From Gammaproteobacteria bacterium (lineage in GTDB: Bacteria; Pseudomonadota; Gammaproteobacteria; Steroidobacterales; GCA-2729495), in NCBI GenBank assembly GCA_027293165.1, contig JAPUGB010000003.1, positions 1-33,587 of the forward strand: 33,587 nucleotides of DNA. Direction: 5' to 3'. The translations under genes and the position numbers were made by a program. A model generated the notes under the pieces. That model did not search any database, was not told the origin of the DNA, and worked only from the letters and a program-made list of their open reading frames with translations. Each line of letters starts with the position of its first letter. The first letter of the stretch is position 1. This document shows, piece after piece, positions 8,291 to 17,393 of the stretch.

Positions 8291-9340
8291 TTACGGATCC
8301 AGGCAAATCCACAGCGTTGTCGGCCAATCCGGTCTAGGCATCACTGGCTGCGCAGCGCAGGAACTGGTATCGACGATTGGTGCAATCTGCTCCTGGCAAG
8401 GCAGGAGCTCGTTTAGATTCAGCTCACCAATAAAAACCGGAGGCGGTTCCTGCGTGAAGATGACCTGGCCCCGTGTTCTTCGTTCCCCCGCAAGTTTCAG
8501 CATCAGTTTCGCCGACTGCTGGCAGGCGGTTTCTATAACTTCGGCACCGACACCGGGCACTTGGCTCTGAAGTAAGTCAATGACGTTGCGGCCTCTCAGT
8601 ACTGGCAAGCCGCCAATCCTTGCCGCAGCGACGATCCACGTCAGCCCAAGTTCCTCGGCGTCGGCGATGGGCTCGAGCAGCGCCTCGACTTTGTCGCGAT
8701 AGCCTGGGTCAGATCCAAACCGCTGGGCAGACGGGTTCCACCGAGTTAGCAACAATCCGATGTTGATCATCGCGGCAACAGACCCGTTTGATGCGGCCTG
8801 TCGGTACCAACGGTATGCTTCGGCTGGGTCGGACTCCACGCTTTCTTCGGCTAGAGCGTGAAGTGCACCCAAATCCCCAGGACCTGCCAGTGCCAGCAAT
8901 GTAGCATCGTCGAAGTCTTCGTAGAGCTGCGCCGGTGACGACTCGGCGTTGCGGCCATACAGTTCAGTTGGGCCAAGGAAACCGCGCTGGTCGAACCACG
9001 CCTGCGACTTGCGGATCGCAACAGTTGCATCCAAACCCAGCCCGTCCAAAAACGCGGTTAGATCGGCTGCCGATTGCATGCGCGGACGCCCGTTAGCGGG
9101 CCGGACAGGCGTCACGACAGCAGTGACGGTTTCGACCAGCGCCGTTTCACTATCACGGCGCTCGTTCTCCGGCCTGCCTACGTTCGGTTGCGGTGGATCA
9201 GTGTCGGGTGTGCCGGTAATCGGCGTGATGCCGCGAACCTTTTCCATCAACATATATTCGCCGACGATGCCGTCTATCATCCAGAGCAATACGCCGAGTA
9301 GTCCTGTAGCAAGCAGTATGGACAGGTTGGTTCGGGACAC
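8291..9340 (-). CDS. Hypothetical membrane-anchored protein with a Sel1-like repeat segment
   Basis: I do not recognise this 349-residue protein as a named gene. A hydrophobic segment at about residues 7-25 follows a short basic start and is probably a signal anchor. Residues 40-90 are a Pro/Asp/Glu-rich linker without predicted structure. Around 155-197 the pattern GDLGALHALAEES followed by AEAYRWYRQAASNGSVAAM is that of a Sel1-like (TPR-related) repeat, a protein-protein interaction motif. Several Cys occur in the C-terminal 120 residues, compatible with a periplasmic location. The GTG at 9340 is chosen because it lies 11 bp after the ctaA stop; the open frame extends further upstream only by overlapping ctaA. 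No clear ribosome binding site is seen, so translation may be coupled to ctaA. Function unknown. Confidence 0.72.
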   Translation of the reverse strand: MSRTNLSILLATGLLGVLLWMIDGIVGEYMLMEKVRGITPITGTPDTDPPQPNVGRPENERRDSETALVETVTAVVTPVRPANGRPRMQSAADLTAFLDGLGLDATVAIRKSQAWFDQRGFLGPTELYGRNAESSPAQLYEDFDDATLLALAGPGDLGALHALAEESVESDPAEAYRWYRQAASNGSVAAMINIGLLLTRWNPSAQRFGSDPGYRDKVEALLEPIADAEELGLTWIVAAARIGGLPVLRGRNVIDLLQSQVPGVGAEVIETACQQSAKLMLKLAGERRTRGQVIFTQEPPPVFIGELNLNELLPCQEQIAPIVDTSSCAAQPVMPRPDWPTTLWICLDP

Positions 9341-9351
9341 GGAGTTGGTTT

Positions 9352-10356
9352 CTAGTTCACAAGGCGAATTGTCGCGTGATTGAGGTTGATTACAGCCAGC
9401 AATAGCAAAGCGGCAACGCCATTGTGAGCGGCAGCCAGCACAATTGGCAGACCAAACCAGACCACGCTGATGCCGAGGCTGACCTGAACCAGCAGCAGGA
9501 GCACGACGGCCAGGCAGGCATTGCGCGTTACCGTTGACGAAGTGGAACGCCAGGTTGTCACTGCAACGCCGAGCAGGATCAGAGCGGTAACGAGCGCGCC
9601 CAGTCGATGAGTAAAATGGATCGCGACACGCGATGGAGCATCCAGTATGCCTCCCTCGTAATCGACACCCAGGCCTCGCCACATGACAAAGCCTTCAGCG
9701 AAGTCGATCTCGTCTGGCCACCACTGTCCCTGGCAAGTTGGCAGGTCCGGGCAGGCCAGCGCCGCATAATTCGCGCTGGTCCAACCACCGAGGCCAATTT
9801 GCATCACCAGCACCACCAGCCCGATCAGCGCCAGCCGGTGCAGCGGGCCACCGGTGCCTGACGCGGTCTGCTTTGTCCGCCGCAGGCTGTCGAGGAGCAG
9901 CCAGAACAACAGCCCGGTTGTCGCCAGGCCGCCGAGCAGGTGCGCTATCACGATAACCGGCTTTAGCAACAGCGTGACCGTCCACATCCCCAGCAAACCC
10001 TGGAACATGACAAGGCCCAGCAATATCAACGGTACCGCCACCGGCTGGCCGGGCTGTTTGCGGTTTAAGCAAGCGAGTGCTGCAATCAGCACAATCGCAA
10101 AGCCCAGAGTTGCTGCAATATAGCGATGAATCATCTCCCGCCATGCCTTAGCGGATTCCAACGGGCGATCCGGGAATTCGGCTTTGGCTTCTACGCGCGC
10201 CTTTGCCGAGTCTTCGACGATCAGGGACCCGTAGCATCCAGGCCAGTCGGGGCAGCCCAGTCCCGCATCCGTCAGGCGTACCCATGCGCCGAGGACAACG
10301 ACACACAACGCGAGCAAGGTCGCAAAGGCCAGCAACCTGGCGTACCAACGATACAT
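9352..10356 (-). CDS. ctaA: Heme A synthase, CtaA/COX15 family
   Basis: A 334-residue polytopic membrane protein with about eight helices that oxidises heme O to heme A for aa3-type cytochrome c oxidase. The signature after helix 1 is clear: VLGAWVRLTDAGLGCPDWPGC, containing Cys35 and Cys41. Heme-ligand histidine candidates are seen in HRYIAATLGF (H77), AHLLGGLATTG, HFTHRLGAL and AHNGVAALLL. The long form without a truncated first half is the COX15-like type usual in proteobacteria. The rest of the cox cluster (ctaB, surf1, coxABC) is absent from the window, so the gene is displaced here. It lies 131 bp downstream of bioC and 11 bp upstream of the Sel1-like hypothetical. Its presence implies that the organism makes heme A and respires with an aa3 oxidase. 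Confidence 0.95.
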   Translation of the reverse strand: MYRWYARLLAFATLLALCVVVLGAWVRLTDAGLGCPDWPGCYGSLIVEDSAKARVEAKAEFPDRPLESAKAWREMIHRYIAATLGFAIVLIAALACLNRKQPGQPVAVPLILLGLVMFQGLLGMWTVTLLLKPVIVIAHLLGGLATTGLLFWLLLDSLRRTKQTASGTGGPLHRLALIGLVVLVMQIGLGGWTSANYAALACPDLPTCQGQWWPDEIDFAEGFVMWRGLGVDYEGGILDAPSRVAIHFTHRLGALVTALILLGVAVTTWRSTSSTVTRNACLAVVLLLLVQVSLGISVVWFGLPIVLAAAHNGVAALLLLAVINLNHATIRLVN

Positions 10357-10487
10357 GTTATCTAGCTTTCTCTGATTCCATGAAAATCAGCGCAACGTAA
10401 TGGATAACAGCCAGCCTGGCAACGGCAGATCATTCGAAAATTCCGCTCGCCTGTGGTCAGTATCGGTCCGGGTGGGAACGATGACCA

Positions 10488-11342
10488 TTATTTTGATCGG
10501 CGCCTAAGGCGGGAGAGTGGAAACCGCGCTTCTCCGCCGCTGATCGCCACCCCGGGATTCGGTTCGCCGGCCCAGGCATGGCCATAAACAACTTCCATGG
10601 TCACAGGATAACGACCGGCAGGATCTCGATAAGCATCGTAGGCTGTCAGCATGCGGCGCCACGCATTCGGGCCCGTCAGGCCCGGGTTGCGATCGCAACT
10701 GCTGTTGGTGCTGCCGACGCTGCGCAAGTCATCGGCCAGCTGGGCAGGATCGGCATAGGTCACGCTGACCGTTTCCATCTCCATGACCGGATCACGCAGT
10801 CCGGCCGCGATCAATGCGTCGCCAACATTGTGCATATCCACAAAATCGTGAACATGCGCGTACCTATCAACCGCAGCCCACGCTGAACGGAGTTCGCTGA
10901 GCGACGCCGGACCGAGCGTGGTGAACATGAAAAGTCCGGGTCTGCGAAGTACGCGAGTGATTTCCCTGAATGCGAGATCTGCGTTGTCGAACCACTGCAC
11001 CGCGAGATTCGAGAATGTCAGGTCAACGCTATTGTCAGGCAGTGGCAGATTGTGACTGTCCGCGCAAACGGTGAATCGACAATCAGCGCCGGCCTGTTGC
11101 AACATCGCTGGCGAAGTATCGATACCGATGACGCTGGCGCCGTCGAAACGTTGCTTGAGCGCGCTGATTCCACCGCCGGTTCTCGTCCCGAGGTCAACGA
11201 TGTGTTGCGGTGCAATCCGAAACAACTCGAGCCGCTCAAGCAGGCGGCTACGGATTTCCGCGTGAAAAAAATCAGCCTCGTTGAATGTCGTGGCGGCACG
11301 TTCGAATGCTCGGCGCACGCGCTTTTGGTCGAGTTTTGTCAT
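10488..11342 (-). CDS. bioC: Malonyl-ACP O-methyltransferase BioC
   Basis: A 284-residue class I SAM-dependent methyltransferase that methylates malonyl-ACP so that fatty acid synthesis can build the pimeloyl moiety of biotin. Family features: the N-terminal VRRAFERAATTFNEADFFHAEI segment (BioC-type, with Ala-Ala-x-x-Phe), SAM motif I at about residue 51, the acidic D74 of motif II in GIDTSPAML, and the C-terminal GPNAWRRML, then VTMEVVYGHAWAG stretch characteristic of BioC. Motif I reads DLGTRTGGG rather than the commoner DLGCGTG type; the glycines needed for SAM are partly retained. It lies 55 bp downstream of bioB. bioF, bioH, bioA and bioD are not in the window. A generic methyltransferase is the alternative, made unlikely by bioB next door and the C terminus. 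Confidence 0.93.
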   Translation of the reverse strand: MTKLDQKRVRRAFERAATTFNEADFFHAEIRSRLLERLELFRIAPQHIVDLGTRTGGGISALKQRFDGASVIGIDTSPAMLQQAGADCRFTVCADSHNLPLPDNSVDLTFSNLAVQWFDNADLAFREITRVLRRPGLFMFTTLGPASLSELRSAWAAVDRYAHVHDFVDMHNVGDALIAAGLRDPVMEMETVSVTYADPAQLADDLRSVGSTNSSCDRNPGLTGPNAWRRMLTAYDAYRDPAGRYPVTMEVVYGHAWAGEPNPGVAISGGEARFPLSRLRRRSK

Positions 11343-11397
11343 CGTGAAATCTTAAGCTGTGCCGTAGCACAACGCGTGACGCCCGGTTCGGCGGCTC

Positions 11398-12402
11398 CTA
11401 TAGCCGTGATTTGCCGTCGTTGGCCATCTTGGCAGCCTCAGGCCGCATGCCCAGACGGGCGAGCAACGCTTGGTCCCGGCTAACGTCGGGGTTGTCCGTT
11501 GTTAGCAGTTTGTCGCCGTAAAAGATCGAATTGGCGCCGGCGAAAAAGCATAGTGCCTGCATTTCGTCGCTCATCTCGGTGCGCCCCGCTGACAGCCGGA
11601 CATGCGAACGTGGCATCAATATTCGCGCCACAGCGATGGTTCTTACGAATTCAATCGGATCAAGCGGTTCCGTGCCATGCAGTGGCGTTCCCTCTATTTG
11701 CACCAGTTGGTTGATAGGGACGCTGCCCGGGTGCTCCGGCATTGTCGCCAGTGTATGCAGCAACTCAGACCGGTCGTGGGCGGTTTCTCCCATACCAATG
11801 ATGCCCCCGCAGCAGACCCTGAGCCCTGCATCGCGAACCGCCTTAAGCGTATCGAGCCGATCCTGGAAACGGCGAGTCGTAATAATTTTCCGGTAGTAGC
11901 TTTCCGAGCTGTCCAGATTATGGTTGTAGTAATCCAGACCGGCTTGTTTTAGACGCTCCGCCTGCTCGATGCTCAGCATCCCCAGCGTTGCGCAGGTTTC
12001 CATGCCCAGATCTCTGACAGCGGCGATCATCGCGGCGATTTGTTCCAACTGTTTGTTCTTTGGGCTGCGGTAGGCGGCCCCCATACAGAATCGCGTTGCG
12101 CCCTTTTCCCTGGCGGCGCGAGCGTGCTTGACGACTTCGTCGATGTGCATCAACGGTTCGTCTTCGAGCCCGGTGTTATAACGGATGCTCTGCGGACAAT
12201 AGGCGCAGTCTTCCGGGCAGGCGCCGGTCTTGATACTCAAAAGGGTGCTGATTTGAACCTCTGTGGGGTCAAACCAGCAGCGATGCAATCCGTGTGCGCG
12301 ATACAATAGATTGCTGAAAGCTTCCGCGAACAGCGCCTGCACCTCGTCCAGGGTCCAATCCGTTCTGATTGCCGCGCGTTCCGATCCGACAGTCGCGTCC
12401 AT
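11398..12402 (-). CDS. bioB: Biotin synthase BioB
   Basis: A 334-residue radical SAM enzyme that inserts sulfur into dethiobiotin. The radical SAM cluster motif C-x3-C-x2-C is at C62, C66 and C69, in the family context [13 protein letters not shown]. Other BioB hallmarks include [11 protein letters not shown] (ligands of the second cluster and substrate contacts), [26 protein letters not shown] and LSAGRTEM. Length agrees with the family (about 345). The ATG at 12402 follows a strong purine-rich ribosome binding site (GAGGTGAGG). The gene is divergent from comF across 91 bp, an arrangement known in other gammaproteobacteria, and it heads the leftward run with bioC next. I see no BirA-type bio operator in the divergent interval. 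Confidence 0.98.
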   Translation of the reverse strand: MDATVGSERAAIRTDWTLDEVQALFAEAFSNLLYRAHGLHRCWFDPTEVQISTLLSIKTGACPEDCAYCPQSIRYNTGLEDEPLMHIDEVVKHARAAREKGATRFCMGAAYRSPKNKQLEQIAAMIAAVRDLGMETCATLGMLSIEQAERLKQAGLDYYNHNLDSSESYYRKIITTRRFQDRLDTLKAVRDAGLRVCCGGIIGMGETAHDRSELLHTLATMPEHPGSVPINQLVQIEGTPLHGTEPLDPIEFVRTIAVARILMPRSHVRLSAGRTEMSDEMQALCFFAGANSIFYGDKLLTTDNPDVSRDQALLARLGMRPEAAKMANDGKSRL

Positions 12403-12430
12403 TACCTCACCTCTTCTCCAGTTCCAGCGG

Positions 12431-12458
12431 TTGCACTGTATCGCCGCTGGCTTATACA
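12431..12458 (+). promoter_or_regulatory. Possible promoter of comF
   Basis: A -35-like TTGCAC (12431-12436) is separated by 16 bp from a -10-like TATACA (12453-12458), within the 91-bp divergent bioB-comF gap. The predicted start is near 12465, about 30 bp before the comF GTG. The -35 matches only half of the consensus, so this is a tentative call from pattern alone. Confidence 0.3.
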
Positions 12459-12493
12459 GGCAGTATCAAAATCCGCCGGAGTGCTGTCAACCT

Positions 12494-13210
12494 GTGAACG
12501 TTCGTATAGTTGACAGGGTGCTGGACCGCCTATGGGGCTTCCGCTGCATCCTGTGCGGTGGGCCGGGTCGGGACCAGGATCTCTGCGTAGCCTGCGCGCG
12601 GGATTTGCCGTGGTTGGGCAATGCTTGCCTTGGTTGCGGTTTGCCGCGACCCGCCAAGGCGGTGGGTGATCGATGCCCTAGTTGTCTGGCAAAACCGCCA
12701 CCGTTTGCGGTTTGTTTGGTCGCACTGGGTTACGAATACCCGGTGGATCGGCTGATCACGGCGCTTAAGTATCGCCAGCAGCTGACCTATGCGCGGGTAT
12801 TGGGCGAGCTCCTCGCCGTTTTCGTGGCGCGAAAAATGTGCGCCATCGGAGTCACGCCGCCGGATCTGATCGTTCCGGTGCCCCTAAATCGAAGACGGCT
12901 CGCGCGCCGTGGTTTCAATCAAGCTGCCGAAATCGGTCGCTTCGTGGCTGCAGCGCTCAACGTGAAACAGGATCTGCGTATATGCGAACGACTGCGGGAC
13001 ACTCCACCGCAGACGGGGTTAGCCGCTGGACAGCGTCGGCGAAATCTGCGCGGCGCGTTTGGGGTTCGAACATCGCTAAAAGGGCGGCGCGTGGCGTTGC
13101 TGGACGATGTGATTACGACCGGCACGACGGTGCATGTGATCACTGCCGCGCTGCGTCGGGCCGGCGCAGCGCAGGTTCAGGTTTGGTCGGTCGCCAGGTC
13201 GTTGCTGTGA
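12494..13210 (+). CDS. comF: ComF family amidophosphoribosyltransferase-like protein
   Basis: A 238-residue ComF/GntX-family protein. The N-terminal region is a double zinc-finger-like domain with paired cysteines C18/C21, C31/C34, C45/C48 and C61/C64. The C-terminal half is a type I phosphoribosyltransferase fold with the PRPP-binding loop LLDDVITTGTT near residue 204, and VPLNRRRLARRGFNQA, the typical ComF stretch before it. Family members take part in DNA uptake for natural transformation (ComFC of Firmicutes, ComF of Haemophilus); in many bacteria the role is unproven. GTG 12494 is chosen because it has GGAG 12 bp upstream and gives the usual length; GTG 12518 is an alternative, and the longer open frame upstream lies inside bioB antisense. 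Its stop is 3 bp from the convergent ubiA stop. Confidence 0.93.
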   Translation: MNVRIVDRVLDRLWGFRCILCGGPGRDQDLCVACARDLPWLGNACLGCGLPRPAKAVGDRCPSCLAKPPPFAVCLVALGYEYPVDRLITALKYRQQLTYARVLGELLAVFVARKMCAIGVTPPDLIVPVPLNRRRLARRGFNQAAEIGRFVAAALNVKQDLRICERLRDTPPQTGLAAGQRRRNLRGAFGVRTSLKGRRVALLDDVITTGTTVHVITAALRRAGAAQVQVWSVARSLL

Positions 13211-13213
13211 GCT

Positions 13214-14122
13214 TTAAACACCGCTAAACGTATAGTCGAGAACGATGCCGGCAAAGATTACTCCGCCGAAATAGTTGTTGTTTAGAAACGCACGAAAACA
13301 TTTTTCCGGGTCACGTTGTCGAATCAGCATGTGCTGATATAGCATCAGCACTGCACCAAATCCGAGGCCGATCAAGTACCACAATCCCAATCCGGCCGTC
13401 TGTCCAACCAGCAGCAGCGCCATAAACAACAGCAGTTGCAGCAGCGTAACCAAGAATACGTCTGCTTGCCCGAACAGAATTGCCGTTGATTTGATACCTA
13501 TGCGGAGGTCGTCTTCGCGGTCGACCATCGCATAGATGGTGTCATAAGCGACGATCCAGACCAAAGCCGTGAGCCACAGCAGCCAGGCCAGGCGCGGAAC
13601 TGCGCCGGTCTGCGCCGCGAATGCCATCGGAATGCCCCAGCCGAACGCCACGCCAAGCACCAGTTGCGGTATGTGTATATAGCGTTTACCAAACGGGTAA
13701 ATGACCGTTATCAGCGCGCCAATTACCGCAAGCAGCTGGGTAAGGCGGTTCATCGTCAGCACCAGGCCAACGGCAACGGTCGACAATGCGACGAACAGCA
13801 CGATTGCCTCGACCGGACTGACTTTGCCGCTTACCAACGGCCGGTCCTGGGTTCGGCGCACGCTCGAATCAAAACGACGATCCGCAAAATCGTTGAATAC
13901 GCATCCGGCGGAGCGCATCACGATTACGCCGAGTACGAACACCGAGAACACTCCAGGGTCGGGGTGCCCTTCCCCGGCGATCCAAAGCCCCCATAAGGTT
14001 GGCCACAGCAGCAGCCACGTCCCGATCGGCCGGTCCAGTCGCATCAAGCGCCCGTATTGCCAAGCTTGATTGAGCAACTCGGCGCCAAGCGTATTTTTGC
14101 GGCGGGATTTCAGCGCGGGCAT
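13214..14122 (-). CDS. ubiA: 4-hydroxybenzoate octaprenyltransferase UbiA
   Basis: A 302-residue integral membrane prenyltransferase that joins the polyprenyl chain to 4-hydroxybenzoate, the first membrane step of ubiquinone synthesis. The two Asp-rich motifs that bind Mg-diphosphate are present: NDFADRRFD at residues 77-85 and YDTIYAMVDREDD in the second half. About eight or nine hydrophobic helices surround them, and the KSTAILFG segment after the second motif is typical of bacterial UbiA. The ATG start lies 39 bp downstream of ubiC on the same strand, so UbiC would make the aromatic substrate and UbiA consume it, as in the E. coli ubiCA operon. The gene is convergent with comF with no room for an independent terminator. 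Confidence 0.97.
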   Translation of the reverse strand: MPALKSRRKNTLGAELLNQAWQYGRLMRLDRPIGTWLLLWPTLWGLWIAGEGHPDPGVFSVFVLGVIVMRSAGCVFNDFADRRFDSSVRRTQDRPLVSGKVSPVEAIVLFVALSTVAVGLVLTMNRLTQLLAVIGALITVIYPFGKRYIHIPQLVLGVAFGWGIPMAFAAQTGAVPRLAWLLWLTALVWIVAYDTIYAMVDREDDLRIGIKSTAILFGQADVFLVTLLQLLLFMALLLVGQTAGLGLWYLIGLGFGAVLMLYQHMLIRQRDPEKCFRAFLNNNYFGGVIFAGIVLDYTFSGV

Positions 14123-14161
14123 CTGCTGTCGGTCAAGTCGAGCGAATTCTACTGCGCACTG

Positions 14162-14749
14162 TTATTGTTCACGCCCCGAATAGCGCTTTTCACAGGCAAC
14201 CAGCCCCGGCAGGAATACTTCGATCACGGTTAACTCGTCACTCTGAATCGCGAACCTGGACCGGCGTGCCCACAGTTCACCTGTGACCGACGCGTTCCCC
14301 AAGGAGTGAACCGCGGCGTCGCCTGCCTGCACACAGGTGAATTCGAAATCGCTGCGCGTTACATCAGCAAGGGATTGTAGCCGCTCCCCCAGGGGCTCTG
14401 TTCCCAAGGTCCGCAACCACGGGTGCATTGATGCGGTGGATTCCGATACGCTGGTATTCGCATAAATGCAGGGTTTGTCATCGCACCACATGACAACCTC
14501 GCGTCTGAACCCGTTTGTTGTGGTCGGTGAATCTGTCGGAGCCAGTGAATCCCAGCCGATAGAGGGTCCGTGTAATACTTCCAGGCGGAAATGCGCTCCA
14601 CACAGGCCGCGCAATCGTTCGGTCAGGAGCCCTTTTTCCAGCAACCACGACTGCATTAGCGAGTCGATTTGCGCTTCCCGAACGCTCTGGTGGGTCAGCC
14701 ACGTTGTCTCCCGGGGAATTTCGAATGAACGGTGCTGATTGGGAATCAT
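14162..14749 (-). CDS. ubiC: Chorismate pyruvate-lyase UbiC
   Basis: A 195-residue soluble enzyme converting chorismate to 4-hydroxybenzoate and pyruvate. It is a divergent family with few motifs, but the visible ones are diagnostic: an N-terminal WLLEKGLLTERLR segment, REVVMWCDDKPCIYANT (E. coli has a comparable REILLCADGEPWLAGRT), LGTEPLGERL and the C-terminal ELWARRSRF followed by LTVIEVFLPGL. The Arg and Glu residues in these blocks match the known active-site positions of E. coli UbiC. It is about 30 residues longer than the E. coli protein. The AAGG just before the ATG is very close to it, so the start is not certain. It is upstream of ubiA by 39 bp and downstream of recG by 113 bp. Confidence 0.93.
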   Translation of the reverse strand: MIPNQHRSFEIPRETTWLTHQSVREAQIDSLMQSWLLEKGLLTERLRGLCGAHFRLEVLHGPSIGWDSLAPTDSPTTTNGFRREVVMWCDDKPCIYANTSVSESTASMHPWLRTLGTEPLGERLQSLADVTRSDFEFTCVQAGDAAVHSLGNASVTGELWARRSRFAIQSDELTVIEVFLPGLVACEKRYSGREQ

Positions 14750-14862
14750 GCCTTGCCTGACTATTCCTTTTCGCTAGAGTCTAACTGATTCAATTTGGTC
14801 CGGCCGCGCTGGGTGGGGCCAATATCGACTGTCTTGTGATCTTCGTCAGGAACACCGGCCGT

Positions 14863-16995
14863 TTAGACATTTCCGTAACGATTATCAGGCCCGATCCAGC
14901 GTTGCACTATCGGTTCAACAGCCGCGGGTTTGTTCTCCAATAGATGCCGGGCGAGTTTCTGCACCATGGGAAGCAGGGCCGCGTCGCGTACGAGGTCGGC
15001 CACGCGAAGTTGCATCAGTCCGGTCTGCTTTTTGCCCAGTACTTCGCCTGGGCCGCGCAACTCGAGGTCATGCTGGGCGACCTCAAACCCGTCATTGGTC
15101 TTACGCAACACGGCCAGCCGCTGCTTCGCGACTGCCGACAGCGGACTCTTGTACAACAGGACGCAGCTGCTTTGGTGGGAGCCTCGACCAACGCGTCCAC
15201 GCAGCTGATGCAGTTGGGATAATCCCATGCGTTCGGAGTTCTCGATGATCATCAGGCTCGCAGCAGGCACATCGACCCCGACCTCGATCACGGTCGTGGC
15301 CACCAGCACCCCCAGCTTGCCCGCAGCGAATTTTTTCATTACCCGGTTTTTCTCCTCGGCACGCATTCGTCCGTGAATTAATCCGACGCCGATTTCCGGT
15401 ACGCTTTCGGCGAGCATCGCGTAAGTCGATTCGGCAGCCTGATAATCCAATGCATCCGAGTCCTCGATCAGCGGACACACCCAGTATGCACGTTGCCCCT
15501 GCTGACAGGCTTCGCGTACCCGTGTCACCAGGCTCCCGCGCCGGTCTTCGGGCAATGCGACGGTCTGCACCGGGCGCCGTCCAGGCGGCATTTCCCGGAT
15601 CGAAGAAACATCGAGGTCTGCAAACATGGTCATTGCCAGCGTTCTCGGGATCGGGGTTGCCGTCATGACGAGTTGGTGCGGCCGCATGCTGCCGGTCACG
15701 CCTTTTTCCATCAGTGTAAGGCGCTGGTGCACACCAAAACGATGCTGTTCATCGACGATAACCAGCGCCAGGCTGTGATATAAAACGGCCTCCTGAAACA
15801 GCGCGTGCGTGCCGACAACGAGTTGTGCACCGCCGCTTGCAATTGCGGCATAGGTTTCGGTCCGCGCTTTTCCAACAAGACTTCCAGACAACCAGGCAAT
15901 GTTAATGCCTAGCGGTTCGAGCCAGCGCCGAAAATTGTCATAGAGTTGCTCGGCAAGCAGTTCGGTCGGAGCCATGATGGCGGCCTGGTGACCAGCAGCC
16001 ACGGCGCGAAGCGCCGCCGCGCCCGCCAACACGGTCTTGCCACAACCGACATCGCCCTGCAGCAGGCGCATCATCGGGTGGGGCCGTGCGAGATCCACCT
16101 CGATATCCTCCAGCGCGCTTTGCTGATCACCGGTTAGCGCAAAACCGAGCTGCTCCAGGAAGCGGCTGCGCAGTCCCGTGTCCATGGCAAGCGGGATTGC
16201 AGCTTGGTGCTGGCTGCGGTCCTTGATGCGTCGAAGGCTCAGGTGGTGAGCCAGAATTTCTTCGAGCGCAAGGCGGCGCTGTGCCGGATGGCGACCCGCT
16301 TCGAGCATGGCAAGATCGGCGTTGCGACGTGGTCGATGCAGGTCGGTGATCGATTCCTGCAGCGTGGGTAGTGATAGTTCAGCGAGCATTTTCTTTGGCA
16401 GCCAATCGGTTACTGCCGGCAGATACTGATTCATTACCTGGTCGATCAGTTTTCGCAGGCGGAATTGCTGCAGCCCTTCGGTGGTCGGGTAAATGGGAGT
16501 CAGATGCTGCTCCAAAGGCGGATTCTTGTCTGCCGGGAGCAGCTGGTACTCCGGGTGGATCATTTCGAGTCCGGCTCGCGCGAGCCGGACTTCCCCATAG
16601 CAACGGAGGTTCGTGCCGCGCGCCAGGCCGTTGAGCTGGGCCTGCGAAAAATGGAAAAATCGGAGCGTTAGCTGGCCAGTGCCGTCCGATATCCGACACA
16701 GTAGGCTGCGGCGTCGGCGATACACAATTTCCGAAATTTCGATCTGAGCCTGAATGACGGCACGCTGACCAACCTGCAACGCACCAATGCGCGTGACCTG
16801 GGTACGGTCTTCGTACCGTTGTGGAAGAACGAAGAGCAGGTCTTCGGGCCGTTGCACATTCAGTTTCTGCAACCGAGCGGCTACGGCTGGGCCGACGCCA
16901 CGCAGAACAGTCAGCGCGGCGGGAAACTCGCCTGTAGCGTTCTGGTTTCGTTCACCGGGTAACGGTGTCTCGGCTGCGTGGGTTGAAGAATTCAC
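14863..16995 (-). CDS. recG: ATP-dependent DNA helicase RecG
   Basis: A 710-residue superfamily 2 branch-migration helicase that reverses stalled forks and processes Holliday junctions. It has an N-terminal wedge/OB domain (about residues 30-165, including [12 protein letters not shown] and PQRYEDRT), then Walker A GDVGCGKT at 314-321, motif II as DEQH at 415-418, motif [14 protein letters not shown], motif [15 protein letters not shown] and QLRGRVGRG, and the C-terminal TRG-type [14 protein letters not shown] region. The GTG start overlaps the ridA stop as GTGA, so translation is probably coupled. The neighbourhood gmk-rpoZ-spoT-ridA-recG is conserved among gammaproteobacteria; E. coli has trmH where ridA lies here. 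Confidence 0.97.
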   Translation of the reverse strand: MNSSTHAAETPLPGERNQNATGEFPAALTVLRGVGPAVAARLQKLNVQRPEDLLFVLPQRYEDRTQVTRIGALQVGQRAVIQAQIEISEIVYRRRRSLLCRISDGTGQLTLRFFHFSQAQLNGLARGTNLRCYGEVRLARAGLEMIHPEYQLLPADKNPPLEQHLTPIYPTTEGLQQFRLRKLIDQVMNQYLPAVTDWLPKKMLAELSLPTLQESITDLHRPRRNADLAMLEAGRHPAQRRLALEEILAHHLSLRRIKDRSQHQAAIPLAMDTGLRSRFLEQLGFALTGDQQSALEDIEVDLARPHPMMRLLQGDVGCGKTVLAGAAALRAVAAGHQAAIMAPTELLAEQLYDNFRRWLEPLGINIAWLSGSLVGKARTETYAAIASGGAQLVVGTHALFQEAVLYHSLALVIVDEQHRFGVHQRLTLMEKGVTGSMRPHQLVMTATPIPRTLAMTMFADLDVSSIREMPPGRRPVQTVALPEDRRGSLVTRVREACQQGQRAYWVCPLIEDSDALDYQAAESTYAMLAESVPEIGVGLIHGRMRAEEKNRVMKKFAAGKLGVLVATTVIEVGVDVPAASLMIIENSERMGLSQLHQLRGRVGRGSHQSSCVLLYKSPLSAVAKQRLAVLRKTNDGFEVAQHDLELRGPGEVLGKKQTGLMQLRVADLVRDAALLPMVQKLARHLLENKPAAVEPIVQRWIGPDNRYGNV

Positions 16996-17372
16996 ACTGA
17001 AAGTATTGCTTCGGCTTCGATCTCTGCATTACGCGGAAGAGAAGCGACGCCCACCGCTGCCCGGGCCGGATACGGTTCGGAGAAATATTCCGTCATAATT
17101 TCATTGACGGTCGAAAAATTACCCAGGTCGGTCAGGTAAACGGTCAACTTGACCGCATCATCCAGACAACCGCCGGCCGCCTCGGCAACGGCTGTCAGAT
17201 TGTCGAATACCCGTCGAATCTGAACGGCAATATCGCCGGTGACCAGTTCACCGCGGTCAGGATCAAGAGGGATCTGCCCCGATAGATAGACCGTGTTGCC
17301 AGCACGAACCGCTTGGGAGTAGGTTCCGATTGCAGCAGGTGCGCGATCCGTTTTGATAACAGTTCTTGGCAT
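16992..17372 (-). CDS. ridA: RidA family protein (reactive enamine/imine deaminase)
   Basis: A 126-residue member of the RidA/YjgF/YER057c family. RidA hydrolyses reactive 2-aminoacrylate-type enamines and imines released by PLP enzymes, protecting other PLP enzymes. Family signs: the N-terminal [28 protein letters not shown]-like block, the central [20 protein letters not shown], and the conserved catalytic Arg in [23 protein letters not shown] near the end, which marks the RidA subfamily over the Arg-less Rid groups. Length is typical. It lies 21 bp after spoT and overlaps recG by four bases. Confidence 0.95.
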   Translation of the reverse strand: MPRTVIKTDRAPAAIGTYSQAVRAGNTVYLSGQIPLDPDRGELVTGDIAVQIRRVFDNLTAVAEAAGGCLDDAVKLTVYLTDLGNFSTVNEIMTEYFSEPYPARAAVGVASLPRNAEIEAEAILSV

Positions 17373-17393
17373 TGATGAAGTAGCCCGCGTTGC

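Noticed and set aside
9341-9682. N-terminal extension of the Sel1-like hypothetical
   Set aside because: It overlaps ctaA in another frame, and the residues have no signal or domain character; the hydrophobic anchor begins just after GTG 9340.
12263-12493. Long N-terminal extension of ComF
   Set aside because: The extension is antisense to bioB and spans the bioB promoter region; the zinc-finger domain begins just after GTG 12494.
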